In this document: positions 24,315 to 33,212 of the stretch, one piece after another
Numbering within the stretch: the first letter of the stretch is position 1
How the letters are laid out: each line of letters begins with the position of its first letter
From: Gammaproteobacteria bacterium
GTDB lineage: Bacteria > Pseudomonadota > Gammaproteobacteria > JAJPIJ01
DNA: 35,160 nt
Reading direction: 5' to 3'
Assembly (NCBI GenBank): GCA_021324815.1
Contig: JAJPIJ010000012.1
Span: 1 to 35,160, forward strand
The notes under the pieces: generated by a model
Databases searched by the model: none
What the model was told of the DNA's origin: nothing
The model's input: the letters and a program-made list of their open reading frames with translations, nothing else
Program-made: the position numbers and the translations under genes

Positions 24315-24854
24315 TCACTTTCCGGTCCATTCATAGTGATCCAGTTTTTGCACAGACAAGGCCCATGCCCTGTCCACACCCGCATCATAACGGCCGTTGC
24401 TGTTGACATCCTCGTAATCCAGGCTCAAACGGTACCGCAAGCGCCCCGGCCCCGGCAGGTCGCTCCTGAAATACGCATCATTCATCACCCGGTAGATGAT
24501 CCAGCCGTCGCGCCTGTCGAAATACCAGTGGCCCGGCGCCATCTGCTCCGGCCGGTCGCCGTCGATCTCCCCGGCATAGTTGGTCGGCACCGCCGACATC
24601 AGCGCAAAGGGATTGCGCCCGTCGTAATCCACCAGCCGCGCGCCTTTGCCGGCGATCGCCAGTTCCGCCTGGAAAATAAGCAACTGGGTGCGGAGCTGGT
24701 TGATCATCAAATCGACGGCGGCGTGATCCATTTCGGCCTCCAGCCGTTGCACCCGCTGGTGGAAGACCGCCGTCAATATCCCCATCACGATCACAACCAT
24801 GGCCGTTTCGAAACGGCCGAGGTTCCGGCGCAGGATCGCGGTTTCAACCGCCAT
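24315..24854 (-). CDS. mshF: MSHA biogenesis protein MshF
   Basis: A 179-residue protein with a single hydrophobic segment near the N-terminus (FETAMVVIVMGILTAVF, about 14-31), then a helical segment HAAVDLMINQLRTQLLIFQAELA and a soluble domain with YRLSLDYEDVNSNGRYDAG. It lacks the prepilin Gly-Phe-Glu signature, so it is a membrane-anchored assembly protein rather than a pilin. Position between mshG and mshA and the general layout match MshF. The ATG overlaps the mshG stop by one base (TGATG). Confidence 0.82.
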   Translation of the reverse strand: MAVETAILRRNLGRFETAMVVIVMGILTAVFHQRVQRLEAEMDHAAVDLMINQLRTQLLIFQAELAIAGKGARLVDYDGRNPFALMSAVPTNYAGEIDGDRPEQMAPGHWYFDRRDGWIIYRVMNDAYFRSDLPGPGRLRYRLSLDYEDVNSNGRYDAGVDRAWALSVQKLDHYEWTGK

Positions 24855-26071
24855 CAGTGCCTGAGCTTCACGCTCGCCAGGTCCCACATCGGCAGGAAGA
24901 TGCCGAGCGCCAGGATCAGCACCATGCCGCCGATGCACACGATCAGGACGGGCTCGATGGTCTGGCTCAGGTTCTTGATGTCGTAATCCACCTCGCGTTC
25001 ATAAAAACCGGCCACTTCCTCCATCAATTGATCGATCGCACCGGTCTCCTCGCCCACCGTCAGCATCTGGATGACCAGTGCCGAGAAAATGCCGGTGCCC
25101 GCCGCCGTGTGGCTGAGCGTGTCGCCGCGTTCCACGCCGGTGCGCATTCCCAGGATGTGACTCCCGATATAGGTGTTGTCCACCGCGCGGGCCACGACGT
25201 TGAGCGCCTGGGTGAGGGGCACACCCGACTTCAGCGCCATGGACAGGGCGCGCGCGAACCGACCGAGGGCGGCGCGCTTCAGGATGTCGCCCACCAACGG
25301 CAGCCGCAGCTTGAAACGGTCCCACGCCAGACGGCCCGGCTCCGTGGCCACCCACGAACGCGCCACGACCGCGATCAGCAGGACGCCGAGGATCATGGCC
25401 GGCCAGTAGTGGACGAACAGGTTGGACGTGCCGATCAGGATGCGCGTGGGCAGGGGCAGTTCCACGTTCACGCGTGCGAACAAGGCGGCGAATTGCGGGA
25501 TCACCACCACGTTGAGGATGCCCATGGCGACGGCGATGGCGATGAGCACCATGGCGGGATATCGCAGCGCCGCCTTGACCCGTTCGCGGGTGTCCTTTTC
25601 CAGATCCAGATACTGCGCCAGCTGCCACAGGGCGTCATCGAGCCGGCCCGTCTTCTCGCCGACGCGCACCACGGCGACAAACAGCGTGCTGAACACCCTG
25701 GGATGCCGCGCCAGGCAGGCGGACAGTTCGCGACCCGATTCAATCTGGGTTTGAACATCCTTGAGCACCTCCACCAGCCCCGCGTTGCGGGTGGATCGCA
25801 CCAGGCCGGTCATGGCCTGGATGATGGGCACGCCGGCCTTCAGCAGCGCGTAGAGCTGGCGGGCGAACAGAATGAGATCCGTCAGCGTGGGTTGCTCCTT
25901 GAAAATCCGCCAGTCCACCGCCCCCGCCCGCGCCGCGGCTTCGGTGATCTCCAGCGGCGTGACGCCGCCGTCGATCAACTGGGCCGCGACGGCGCCGGTG
26001 TTCGCCGCCTCGACCCGGCCCTCGATGAGTTCGCCCATGCGGTTGCGGCCGCGGTAACGGTAGCTAGGCAT
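24854..26071 (-). CDS. mshG: MSHA inner-membrane platform protein MshG (GspF family)
   Basis: A 405-residue polytopic platform protein. It has two tandem T2SSF domains (about 65-190 and 270-390) and hydrophobic helices at about 170-195, 220-235 and 375-398. Signatures are FARQLYALLKAGVPIIQAM and FARALSMALKSGVPLTQAL at the start of each repeat and GTGIFSALVIQMLTVGEETGAIDQLM near the end. It transmits the ATPase motion of MshE to pilin polymerisation. Its ATG lies 13 bases after the mshE stop. Confidence 0.96.
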   Translation of the reverse strand: MPSYRYRGRNRMGELIEGRVEAANTGAVAAQLIDGGVTPLEITEAAARAGAVDWRIFKEQPTLTDLILFARQLYALLKAGVPIIQAMTGLVRSTRNAGLVEVLKDVQTQIESGRELSACLARHPRVFSTLFVAVVRVGEKTGRLDDALWQLAQYLDLEKDTRERVKAALRYPAMVLIAIAVAMGILNVVVIPQFAALFARVNVELPLPTRILIGTSNLFVHYWPAMILGVLLIAVVARSWVATEPGRLAWDRFKLRLPLVGDILKRAALGRFARALSMALKSGVPLTQALNVVARAVDNTYIGSHILGMRTGVERGDTLSHTAAGTGIFSALVIQMLTVGEETGAIDQLMEEVAGFYEREVDYDIKNLSQTIEPVLIVCIGGMVLILALGIFLPMWDLASVKLRH

Positions 26072-26084
26072 TGGAATTCACCGG

Positions 26085-27839
26085 CTACGACACGGCCGAC
26101 GCGGGCGCGGCGGCCACGGGGGCGGCGGCGGGTTCCAGGGCCTCGGTGTCCGCCGAGACGCGTATGACTTCATCAATCGTGGTGATGCCGGCAAGGGCGT
26201 AATCCAGGGCCATCTGCTCCAGCGGCCGGTATCCGGCGGTGCGCTTGGCGTGCACGGCGAAGCTGGCGCTGTCGCCGCGGGAAAGTATCATGCTCGTCTG
26301 CTCGGTCAGCTCCAGCAGCTCATAGACGCCGATGCGCCCGGAATAGCCGGTGTTGTTGCAGTGGTGGCAGCCCACGCCGCGCATGAATTTCGCCTGCAGG
26401 TGCTGGTTGCCGGTCTTGGCGTGCAACCACGCCTGCGCCTCGGGGGAAGGCGGCGCGGGTTGCTGGCAGCTCGTGCATATGCGCCGCACCAGCCGCTGCG
26501 CCAGGATGGCGTTCAGGGCCGAGACCAGCAGATAGCCGGCGATGCCCATGTCGAGCAGGCGGTTGACGGTGCTCACGGCGTCATTGGTGTGCAGGGTGGA
26601 CAGCACCAGGTGGCCGGTCATGGCCGCGCGCAGGCCGATCTGCGCGGTCTCCTCATCGCGCATCTCGCCGATGAGGATGATGTCGGGATCCTGGCGCAGG
26701 GCGGAACGCAGCACCCGCGCGAAGGTCAGGCCGATGTCGGTGTGAACCTGCACCTGGTTGATGCGCGGCAGGCGGTATTCGACGGGGTCTTCGACGGTGA
26801 TGATCTTATTTTCCGGCGAGTTCAGCAGTTGCAGCGCGGCATAGAGCGTGGTGGTCTTGCCGCTGCCGGTGGGCCCGGTGACCAGCACGATGCCGCGGGG
26901 CCGCCTGATGATGCGCTCGAAGCGCCGGCGCATCTCGTCCGGCATGCCCAGTTGATCGAGGTTCAACACCCCCTGGCTCTGATCCAGCAGACGCATGACC
27001 ACCGACTCGCCATACTGCACCGGCATGGTGGAGATGCGGATGTCAATGATGCGTCCCCTGACCTTGATGGAGAAGCGCCCGTCCTGGGGCAGGCGTTTCT
27101 CGGAAATATCGAGGCCCGCCATCAGTTTCAGGCGCAGCACCAGCGAGGGGGCGATGCGCTTTTCGTTGAGGACATGCTCCTGCAACACGCCGTCGACACG
27201 CTGGCGTATGCGCAGCACGGTCTCGTCCGGCTCGATGTGAATGTCGGAGGCCTTGATCTGGAGGGCGTCCTCAAACAGGGTTTGCAGCAGCTTGACCACC
27301 GGCGCGTCGGCGACGTCGGTGGCCACCAGCTCCTGTGTGGTGTCGCCCCTGCCCAATTCCTGCCTTAATTCCTGGGCGAAACCGGTGATCTGCTCGGTGC
27401 GCCGGTAAACCGTGTCGAGCGTCTTGAGCAGATCCGCCTCCCGCACCACGGCCAGATTGACCGGCTTGCCGAGCAGCAGGGTCAGTTCATCGTAGGCAAA
27501 AATGTTGGTGGGATCGGACATGCCGACGAGGACCCCCTTGGGCTCGACCTTCAGCGCCACGGCCCGCAAACGCCGGGCGTGGATCTCGGGGATCATCCTG
27601 GCCACCTCGGGATCCAGCTTGAAGTGCGCCAGATCGACGAACGGGAACGGATCGCTGATTTGCTTGGATAAAAACTGCACCAGCTGGTCCTCGTTGATGT
27701 AGCCCTTGTCGATGAGGATGCGGCCGAGCTTGTGGCCGCTCTTCTTCTGCTCGGCCAGCGCCGCCTCCAGTTGCTGGGTGGAGATGATCCTGTTCTGGAC
27801 CAGCAGTTCGCCGAGGCGGATTTTCCGTCGCTGTACCAT
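26085..27839 (-). CDS. mshE: MSHA pilus extension ATPase MshE (c-di-GMP-binding type)
   Basis: A 584-residue GspE/PilB-type ATPase. The N-terminus carries the MshEN motif pair: RLGELLVQN...Q at 8-31, a five-residue linker, and KLGRILIDKG...Q at 37-60, the spacing known to bind cyclic di-GMP. The ATPase core has Walker A GPTGSGKT (322-329), the Asp box ITVEDPVEY (347-355) and Walker B with GEMRDEETAQ (391-400), then a zinc-binding tetracysteine (C455/C458 and C491/C494). All catalytic elements look intact. The C-terminus is Ala-rich. The ATG lies one base after the mshN stop. Confidence 0.97.
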   Translation of the reverse strand: MVQRRKIRLGELLVQNRIISTQQLEAALAEQKKSGHKLGRILIDKGYINEDQLVQFLSKQISDPFPFVDLAHFKLDPEVARMIPEIHARRLRAVALKVEPKGVLVGMSDPTNIFAYDELTLLLGKPVNLAVVREADLLKTLDTVYRRTEQITGFAQELRQELGRGDTTQELVATDVADAPVVKLLQTLFEDALQIKASDIHIEPDETVLRIRQRVDGVLQEHVLNEKRIAPSLVLRLKLMAGLDISEKRLPQDGRFSIKVRGRIIDIRISTMPVQYGESVVMRLLDQSQGVLNLDQLGMPDEMRRRFERIIRRPRGIVLVTGPTGSGKTTTLYAALQLLNSPENKIITVEDPVEYRLPRINQVQVHTDIGLTFARVLRSALRQDPDIILIGEMRDEETAQIGLRAAMTGHLVLSTLHTNDAVSTVNRLLDMGIAGYLLVSALNAILAQRLVRRICTSCQQPAPPSPEAQAWLHAKTGNQHLQAKFMRGVGCHHCNNTGYSGRIGVYELLELTEQTSMILSRGDSASFAVHAKRTAGYRPLEQMALDYALAGITTIDEVIRVSADTEALEPAAAPVAAAPASAVS

Positions 27840-27840
27840 T

Positions 27841-29376
27841 TCAGGTGCTCGCCTTCTGCAATTGCCGGAGTTGATCGTTGAGGAATTGTTGCAGCCGGAC
27901 CGGCAGGCTCCGATCCGTCAGGGCGTGATTGAACGCGTCCCGTGCCTGCTGGCGCTGGCCGGACGCCGACAATGAAATCCCCAGACCCATCCACCACAGG
28001 CCGTTCTGCGGCCGCACGGACAGCAACCGACGGTACGAAACGATGGCGTCGCCATGACGGCCGGCGCGCTGCAACAAGGCGGCGAGCAGCGCATGATAGT
28101 CGGGATCGTCCGCCGGCGACGGCGCGTCACGCGTCAGCAATTCGATCGCCTTGCCCGTCTCGCCGGTCTCCGACAGCAGACGCGCGTAGAGCAGCTTGTA
28201 GTCGCGGTTTCCGGGCGCCTGGGCCAGGCCCGTTTCCAGCAATGCGCGCGCTTCGGCATCGTGTTTGTCCTCCATCAGGATCGTCGCCACCAGCAGTCGC
28301 GGCGCTGCGGCCGTGGGATCGGCCGCCAGGGCCTCCCGGCCCAACGCCAGCGCCTGATCGCGATTGCCGCTGCGCAACGCGGCCGTGGCGGACGCGTAAA
28401 GCCGGGTCTTCGGGTCGACCGGATCGGGCGTGTGCATCGTCTTGTGAAAAACGCCGGGCTGCTCGTTTTCAACCACCACGTTTTCGCGGCCCGCGGCATC
28501 GGCAGCGGCGTCCCGCGCCGGCGTTTTCCCCGCCCGGAGTTCGTGCTTGTCTTCGTGGGCCGGCGGCGGTGACGGCGTGGCCTGCGGCCGCCGCGCGCGG
28601 CCCTTCGTCCCCGCGTGCGCCGCCGTGCCGGCAAGCCGCGCAGAGGCCGACTGGCGGGATTCGGCGTTGCGGGCGGGCGGGACGCCATCGTCGTTGAAAT
28701 GCACCAGCAGCCGGTAACCGCCGCCGTCCGCGGCGGTGATTTCCGTCTTCCCGGCGCTCAAGCCCGCGCGCAGCGAAAACCGCACGTCCACCTCGTCGCC
28801 GTCCCCGTGCCGCACCTGCACGTCGTGAACCAGTCCGTCATTGCTGAAGGCCTGGAGGTAACCCTCGCGCAGGTTGACCTTGGCCAGCCGCAGCGTGGCC
28901 CCGCCCCCCGGATCGCTCTTTAGCGTGTAGTCAACCGGCGCGGTAAAACGCAGATCGAGGGCGACGTCGCTTCCCTCCTTGCCGGCCGCCAGGCGCGTAA
29001 GCTCGGCGACGGTCGGGCCCGTCGCCGGCGGAGGTTCGGCCCGGGGGTTGCTGGAATCGCGGGCCGGCGCGCCTGGCACGATTGCAATCGAGCCATCCGC
29101 ATGTGCCGCCGGCGGGGTTGTCCCGGCCGCCGTGACCGTGCCGTTCCTGGCCGGCGCGGGGGTGTAAAGTTGCGCCAGCAGGTCCTCGCGCTTGATGAAC
29201 AATGCGCCCGCAAGCACCAATAAAAACAGGAGCAGACCCGCCCGCCGGGCTCCCGGTTCCTTCGCCGCGGTGGATCGCTCGGCGGCGGTCAATCCAGACA
29301 ACCTGACCTGCGCCGTCGGCGGCAGCAGGCCCCGCCGCTTCTCCAGATCGACCAGCACTTGATTGATCAGGCTCAC
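27841..29376 (-). CDS. mshN: MSHA biogenesis protein MshN with extra beta-rich domain and TPRs
   Basis: A 511-residue bitopic protein. SLINQVLVDLEKR at the N-terminus is the MshN start, and the transmembrane helix is at about 46-61. After a Pro/Ala-rich stretch comes a beta-rich segment (about 136-228: VALDLRFTAPVDYTL, ATLRLAKVNLREGYL, VDVRFSLRAGLSAG, YRLLVHFND) that looks AMIN-like, then a low-complexity basic linker to about 320, and TPR repeats to the end. The start is the GTG at 29376, overlapping the mshM stop (GTGA). MshN proteins couple the secretin with the inner complex; the extra domain could bind peptidoglycan. I recall typical MshN as shorter, so the insertion is notable. Confidence 0.88.
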   Translation of the reverse strand: MSLINQVLVDLEKRRGLLPPTAQVRLSGLTAAERSTAAKEPGARRAGLLLFLLVLAGALFIKREDLLAQLYTPAPARNGTVTAAGTTPPAAHADGSIAIVPGAPARDSSNPRAEPPPATGPTVAELTRLAAGKEGSDVALDLRFTAPVDYTLKSDPGGGATLRLAKVNLREGYLQAFSNDGLVHDVQVRHGDGDEVDVRFSLRAGLSAGKTEITAADGGGYRLLVHFNDDGVPPARNAESRQSASARLAGTAAHAGTKGRARRPQATPSPPPAHEDKHELRAGKTPARDAAADAAGRENVVVENEQPGVFHKTMHTPDPVDPKTRLYASATAALRSGNRDQALALGREALAADPTAAAPRLLVATILMEDKHDAEARALLETGLAQAPGNRDYKLLYARLLSETGETGKAIELLTRDAPSPADDPDYHALLAALLQRAGRHGDAIVSYRRLLSVRPQNGLWWMGLGISLSASGQRQQARDAFNHALTDRSLPVRLQQFLNDQLRQLQKAST

Positions 29377-30320
29377 GACGTCAGATTCCCCGGCAGAAGG
29401 GCGTGCAGGCCGGCCACAAACACAGCCACCGGCGCCATCGCGCCCAGCATGCCGTACAGCCAGTGGAACAGGCGCTGGCCGGCGCGCGGTTTCTGGATTT
29501 GCGCCCACCGCCTGGCATCCTCCGTGTCGGCAACGGCAAGCATCATGTGCGCCTTGTCCACCCGCCGCTCGCCGCGGCCGAAGGCGGCCATGAGCGCCTT
29601 GTTGGCGAGGATGTTGACCAGCCGCGGGATGCCGCCGCTGGCGCCGAACATGAGATCCATCGCGCTGCGGCTGAACAAATCCGGGCCCTCATGGCCGGCG
29701 ACCGCGAGCCGGTGGCGCACGTAGTGATCCAGCGCCACCCGGTTCAGGGGCAGCAGGTGAAAGGAAAAGGTTATGCGCTGGCGCAGCTGGCGGATCGAGG
29801 GGTTTTCCAGCACCCGATCCAGTTCGGGCTGGCCGAACAGCACCACTTGCAGCAGTTTGCTCTTCTCCGTCTCCAGATTGGTCAGCAATCGCAACGTCTC
29901 CAGCGTTTCCACCGGCATGGCCTGCACCTCGTCCAGGCAGATGACCACGCGCCTGCCGGCCCTGTGAAAATCATGCAGCGCCTGATACAGCCGCTTCATG
30001 AAATCGTGCTGACCGATGTTGCCGGGGTAGGGGATGCGCAGTTCATCCGCGATCGACAGGAACAGCGCCATCGGCTTGAGGTAGGGGTTGGGGATATAGG
30101 CCGGAAGGTATTCCCCCCCCAGCCTGTTCATCAGCGTGCGGCACAACAGGGTCTTGCCGGTGCCCACCTCGCCGGTGATCTTGACGAAACCCTCGCCGCC
30201 GCGCAGCGCCACCAGCAGCACATTGAGGGCGTCCTGATAGCCCGCGCGGCTCATGAAAAACGCGGTGTCCGGCGTTATTGAAAACGGCATTTCGCGAAAA
30301 CCGAAAAACTCGAGATACAT
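29373..30320 (-). CDS. mshM: MSHA biogenesis AAA+ ATPase MshM (ExeA family)
   Basis: A 315-residue AAA+ protein. It begins MYLEFFGFREMPFSITPD, the ExeA/MshM signature, with Walker A GEVGTGKT at about 50-57, Walker B VVICLDEVQ, sensor QVVLFGQPEL and the lid with GGIPRLVNILANKAL. A single hydrophobic helix near the C-terminus (about 290-308) may tether it to the inner membrane. ExeA-like proteins help insert or assemble the secretin, consistent with mshL just upstream (gap 26 bases) and mshN just downstream (four-base overlap). Confidence 0.95.
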   Translation of the reverse strand: MYLEFFGFREMPFSITPDTAFFMSRAGYQDALNVLLVALRGGEGFVKITGEVGTGKTLLCRTLMNRLGGEYLPAYIPNPYLKPMALFLSIADELRIPYPGNIGQHDFMKRLYQALHDFHRAGRRVVICLDEVQAMPVETLETLRLLTNLETEKSKLLQVVLFGQPELDRVLENPSIRQLRQRITFSFHLLPLNRVALDHYVRHRLAVAGHEGPDLFSRSAMDLMFGASGGIPRLVNILANKALMAAFGRGERRVDKAHMMLAVADTEDARRWAQIQKPRAGQRLFHWLYGMLGAMAPVAVFVAGLHALLPGNLTS

Positions 30321-30346
30321 GCCGGGCTGCCTCTAGGAGGGCGCGA

Positions 30347-32143
30347 TCAAGGCGCGACCCCGTAGGGGGCGGCGGGGTCCTGGCGTTGTTCCGTCCATTT
30401 ATCGAGCTGTTCGTGCAGGCGCCGGAATCTCTCCCTGGATTCGGTTGCGGCGTTGAGCCACTCATCCTCGCCTTCCACGACGATCGGGCGCAGCAGGATG
30501 ACCAGTTCGCTCTTCGCCGTCGCCTGGCGCTTGTGCCCGAAGAAGGCGCCGATGACCGGCAGATCCCCGAGTTTGGGCGTCGTGGCATCGGTATCGTTGG
30601 TGCTGTCCTGCATGAGGCCGCCAATCACGACCATCTGCCCGCTCCTGGCGCGGACGATGCTGTCGGATTCGCGCACCGTGGTCTTCGCCAGGGGAAACTG
30701 CTGGCTGATGCCGCCGACGCTGAATACCCGCTGATCCTCGGTGACGACGCTCACGGAGGGATGGATGTGGAGCGTGACATCGCCCTGTTCGCTGATCTGC
30801 GGCGTCACGTCCAGCGCGATGCCGGAGAAGAACGGCGTCAGCTCGATGTTGGGCGTGGAGGTCGTCGCGGTGCCGGTCACGGTGGTGGTCGAGATGTTGG
30901 TCACGAAAAACTGATCAGTGCCCACCTTGATGAGCGCCTTCTGATTGTTCATGGTGGAGACACGCGGGCTGGAGAGCACCTGCACGTTGCCCTGCGATTT
31001 CAGCAGTTCGATGAAGGCCTCGAAGTTGCGGCTGTTGACCGCCAGCGCGAAGACGCCACCGAAGGCGGTGGCGGCCGCGCTGGTCAGCGCCGGCGCCACG
31101 CCTGGCGCCAGGGTTACCGTGTCACCCGCGTTTGAATTCAGGCCCGTGGGGTTCGACGGATTCAGATTCGAGCCGCCGCCCGTCTGGAAGGCCGCGAAAT
31201 CGCCGCTCAGGGCGCCCCAGTTGATGCCGGTCTGGTAGCCCTCGTTCAGCTGCACCTCGAGCACCCTGGCCTCGAGGATGACCTGCCGCTGGGTGACCAG
31301 CTGGGTGGCGCGCAGAAACGTCTCGACTTCGCGCAATTCATTCGGCAAGGCCCGCACCACCACCACGCCGGATTCGGGGTTGACCACGACGCTGCGGCCG
31401 GGACTGGTGCCGACGATGGCCAGCACGGCGGATTGCAGCTCCTTCCAGAACGTCGTTTCCGGCTGCACGGTGTTGATTTGCGTGCCCACCACCGTCCGAT
31501 GCTCGTTGACGCCCGACGTGACCGGGGAGCCGTAGGCGCTGCTACTCTGCTGCGACGGCTGGTTCTGGGCGCCATTGACGGGTTGCAGCGTGCCTGAACT
31601 CACGAAGGTCGAGGACTCGCCATGGCGTTGAATGTTGAGGTAATTGATCTGATAGACGCGCGCCTCCAGCCGCGCCGGCAACACCTGGAAACCGTAGTCG
31701 GTGCGCACGAATTCATAACCGTACACGTCGCGCGCCGCCTCCAGCACCTCCGGAATGGTCGCGTTCTTGAGATTGAGCGTGATGTTGCCGCTGACTTCGG
31801 GATGCACAACCATGTTGTACTTCGTGCCATCCACCAGACTCATGAAAAACTGGTTCGCCGGCACCTCATTGACAGAGATGTCGAAGCGCTGCTCGTCGCT
31901 GATCTTGGGCAGTTCCTGGGCGTTGAGGCGTATGGAGGGCAGCAGCGCCTGGGACACGTCGGCAGGCACCGCCGGCGGCGTCGCCGGTTTCTTGACGGCT
32001 TCCTTGGCGGGCGCCGGCGTGGACACCTGCTGTTCAATGGTTTCAAGCGTGTGCTTGAGCGGCGGCAGGTTGTCGCAGCCGGAAATCACCATCATCACCA
32101 GCATGGCGTACAGCGATCGGAGCGGCACGGTGCATGTCTTCAT
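30347..32143 (-). CDS. mshL: MSHA outer-membrane secretin MshL (lipoprotein)
   Basis: A 598-residue secretin that forms the outer-membrane channel for the pilus. The signal peptide ends in the lipobox ISGC with Cys23 as the lipidated residue. The N0/STN-like domain (about 90-150: NMVVHPEVSGNITLNLKN) and N1-type repeats are followed by the secretin domain (about 270-565) with QVILEARVLEVQLNEGYQ, VLSSPRVSTMNNQKALI, and the typical end segment PKLGDLPVIGAFFG followed by ELVILLRPIVV. Ser/Gln/Asn-rich loops are present around 185-215. Its start overlaps mshK by four bases (ATGA). Confidence 0.96.
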   Translation of the reverse strand: MKTCTVPLRSLYAMLVMMVISGCDNLPPLKHTLETIEQQVSTPAPAKEAVKKPATPPAVPADVSQALLPSIRLNAQELPKISDEQRFDISVNEVPANQFFMSLVDGTKYNMVVHPEVSGNITLNLKNATIPEVLEAARDVYGYEFVRTDYGFQVLPARLEARVYQINYLNIQRHGESSTFVSSGTLQPVNGAQNQPSQQSSSAYGSPVTSGVNEHRTVVGTQINTVQPETTFWKELQSAVLAIVGTSPGRSVVVNPESGVVVVRALPNELREVETFLRATQLVTQRQVILEARVLEVQLNEGYQTGINWGALSGDFAAFQTGGGSNLNPSNPTGLNSNAGDTVTLAPGVAPALTSAAATAFGGVFALAVNSRNFEAFIELLKSQGNVQVLSSPRVSTMNNQKALIKVGTDQFFVTNISTTTVTGTATTSTPNIELTPFFSGIALDVTPQISEQGDVTLHIHPSVSVVTEDQRVFSVGGISQQFPLAKTTVRESDSIVRARSGQMVVIGGLMQDSTNDTDATTPKLGDLPVIGAFFGHKRQATAKSELVILLRPIVVEGEDEWLNAATESRERFRRLHEQLDKWTEQRQDPAAPYGVAP

Positions 32144-32526
32144 GGTTTCTTACCTTGGGGTTGGCCCGCGCGCGGCGGGCTTTTTACGTCCTGGGCCAGC
32201 AATGACAGGGTGATCTGCTGGCCGTCGTAATCGATCAGCACTCGATCCGGCTGGATTTGAAGAACCTGGGCCGGTCCGATCTTGTCGCCTTCCACCACCC
32301 GCTCGTCGTTGATGATGGCCCACCGTGAATGGGCGCCCACCTTCACCGCGCGCAGCCTGAAATCGGTGACCTCCTTGGGGATCTCCGCCGGCGCCTTCGT
32401 TGCCGCCATGCCCTGAAAATCCGGCGGTCTGGTCGGATCGTCCAGAGGACCCGCATACAATGGCCACGCCAGACCCCACAGAAGGACGCCGGGGATCGAC
32501 GGCCACTTCAGGCGGAACGGGTTCAT
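32140..32526 (-). CDS. mshK: MSHA biogenesis protein MshK (PilP-like)
   Basis: A 128-residue protein. The N-terminal hydrophobic region PGVLLWGLAWPLYAG is a signal peptide or anchor, followed by DDPTRPP, a hallmark of PilP/GspC-like proteins, and a beta domain with RWAIINDERVVEGDKIG and VLIDYDGQQITLSLL. It presumably links the inner platform with the secretin MshL in the periplasm. The ATG at 32526 overlaps the mshJ stop, and the stop overlaps the mshL ATG, both by four bases. Upstream in-frame codons belong to mshJ sequence. Confidence 0.92.
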   Translation of the reverse strand: MNPFRLKWPSIPGVLLWGLAWPLYAGPLDDPTRPPDFQGMAATKAPAEIPKEVTDFRLRAVKVGAHSRWAIINDERVVEGDKIGPAQVLQIQPDRVLIDYDGQQITLSLLAQDVKSPPRAGQPQGKKP

Positions 32527-33212
32527 GTGCCTATCCAAGCCGGGGCCAGACTGACGGTATATACTACAATGGCTCCCCTGCCCTGTGGATATTCGCCGGC
32601 CTCGTACTCCACCGCTCCCCACAGAAACTTCCAGGGCAGCGATTCCAGCGTCCGCAGATATTCCAGCATGTCGAGATAGGGGCCGGAGAACTCCAGACGC
32701 AGGCCGTGCCGGTAAGCCGTCACGTGCCGCCCGGCGGGCGGCGCGGCCGCGGCCCCTGATTGCGCGTCCGTGGCAAGCGACGCCGCCGGCCCCAGCGGCG
32801 AGGTGCCCTCACCATTGAGTGCGACCAGGGTCAGCTTGCCGGATTTCGCTATCATCGCCTGCAGTACCTCGGCCATTTTCTCCGGCGGCACCAGTTGCGA
32901 TCCATCCTGCGCCAGTTGCTGCCGGGTTTCCTCGATCTGCGCGCGCAGTTGCGCCGCCCGGATCCTGTTGTCGGCGTCCGGATCGACGACCCCCCGCTTT
33001 TCGATCTCGGACGCCTGCCGCTCGGCCGCGGCGATGTCATCCCGTGTCTGGCCGATGTCCGCGATGATCCGGGCCCGCTGTTGAGACAACGGCTGCCAGA
33101 GCGCCGCGTGCCACAGCCACAACAGCAGCAGGGTGGCGGCGGCAAACAGCAACGCGCGTTCGCGGCCCTGCAAGGCGTCGATTCTGGCCATGGTCCGCGC
33201 CAGGCTAGCCAT
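32523..33212 (-). CDS. mshJ: MSHA biogenesis protein MshJ (PilO-like)
   Basis: A 229-residue bitopic protein. A short cytoplasmic N-terminus is followed by a transmembrane helix (about 20-40), a long coiled coil (about 42-105) and a ferredoxin-like C-terminal domain (about 112-225: GKLTLVALNGEGTS, LRLEFSGPYLDMLEYLRTLESLPWKFLW). This is the PilO architecture. It forms a heterodimer with the PilN-like product of the preceding gene, with which it shares an 8-base overlap. Confidence 0.94.
   Translation of the reverse strand: MASLARTMARIDALQGRERALLFAAATLLLLWLWHAALWQPLSQQRARIIADIGQTRDDIAAAERQASEIEKRGVVDPDADNRIRAAQLRAQIEETRQQLAQDGSQLVPPEKMAEVLQAMIAKSGKLTLVALNGEGTSPLGPAASLATDAQSGAAAAPPAGRHVTAYRHGLRLEFSGPYLDMLEYLRTLESLPWKFLWGAVEYEAGEYPQGRGAIVVYTVSLAPAWIGT

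Noticed and set aside
24295-24324. Inverted repeat CGGAAA/TTTCCG around the mshF stop, considered as a terminator or attenuator before mshA
   Set aside because: Only 6 bp with an 18-base loop; too weak.
24857-26167. 436-codon plus-strand frame antisense to mshG, and a similar one at 26250-27368 antisense to mshE
   Set aside because: Both are rich in His, Gln and Arg and mirror clearly coding sequence; no signals of their own.
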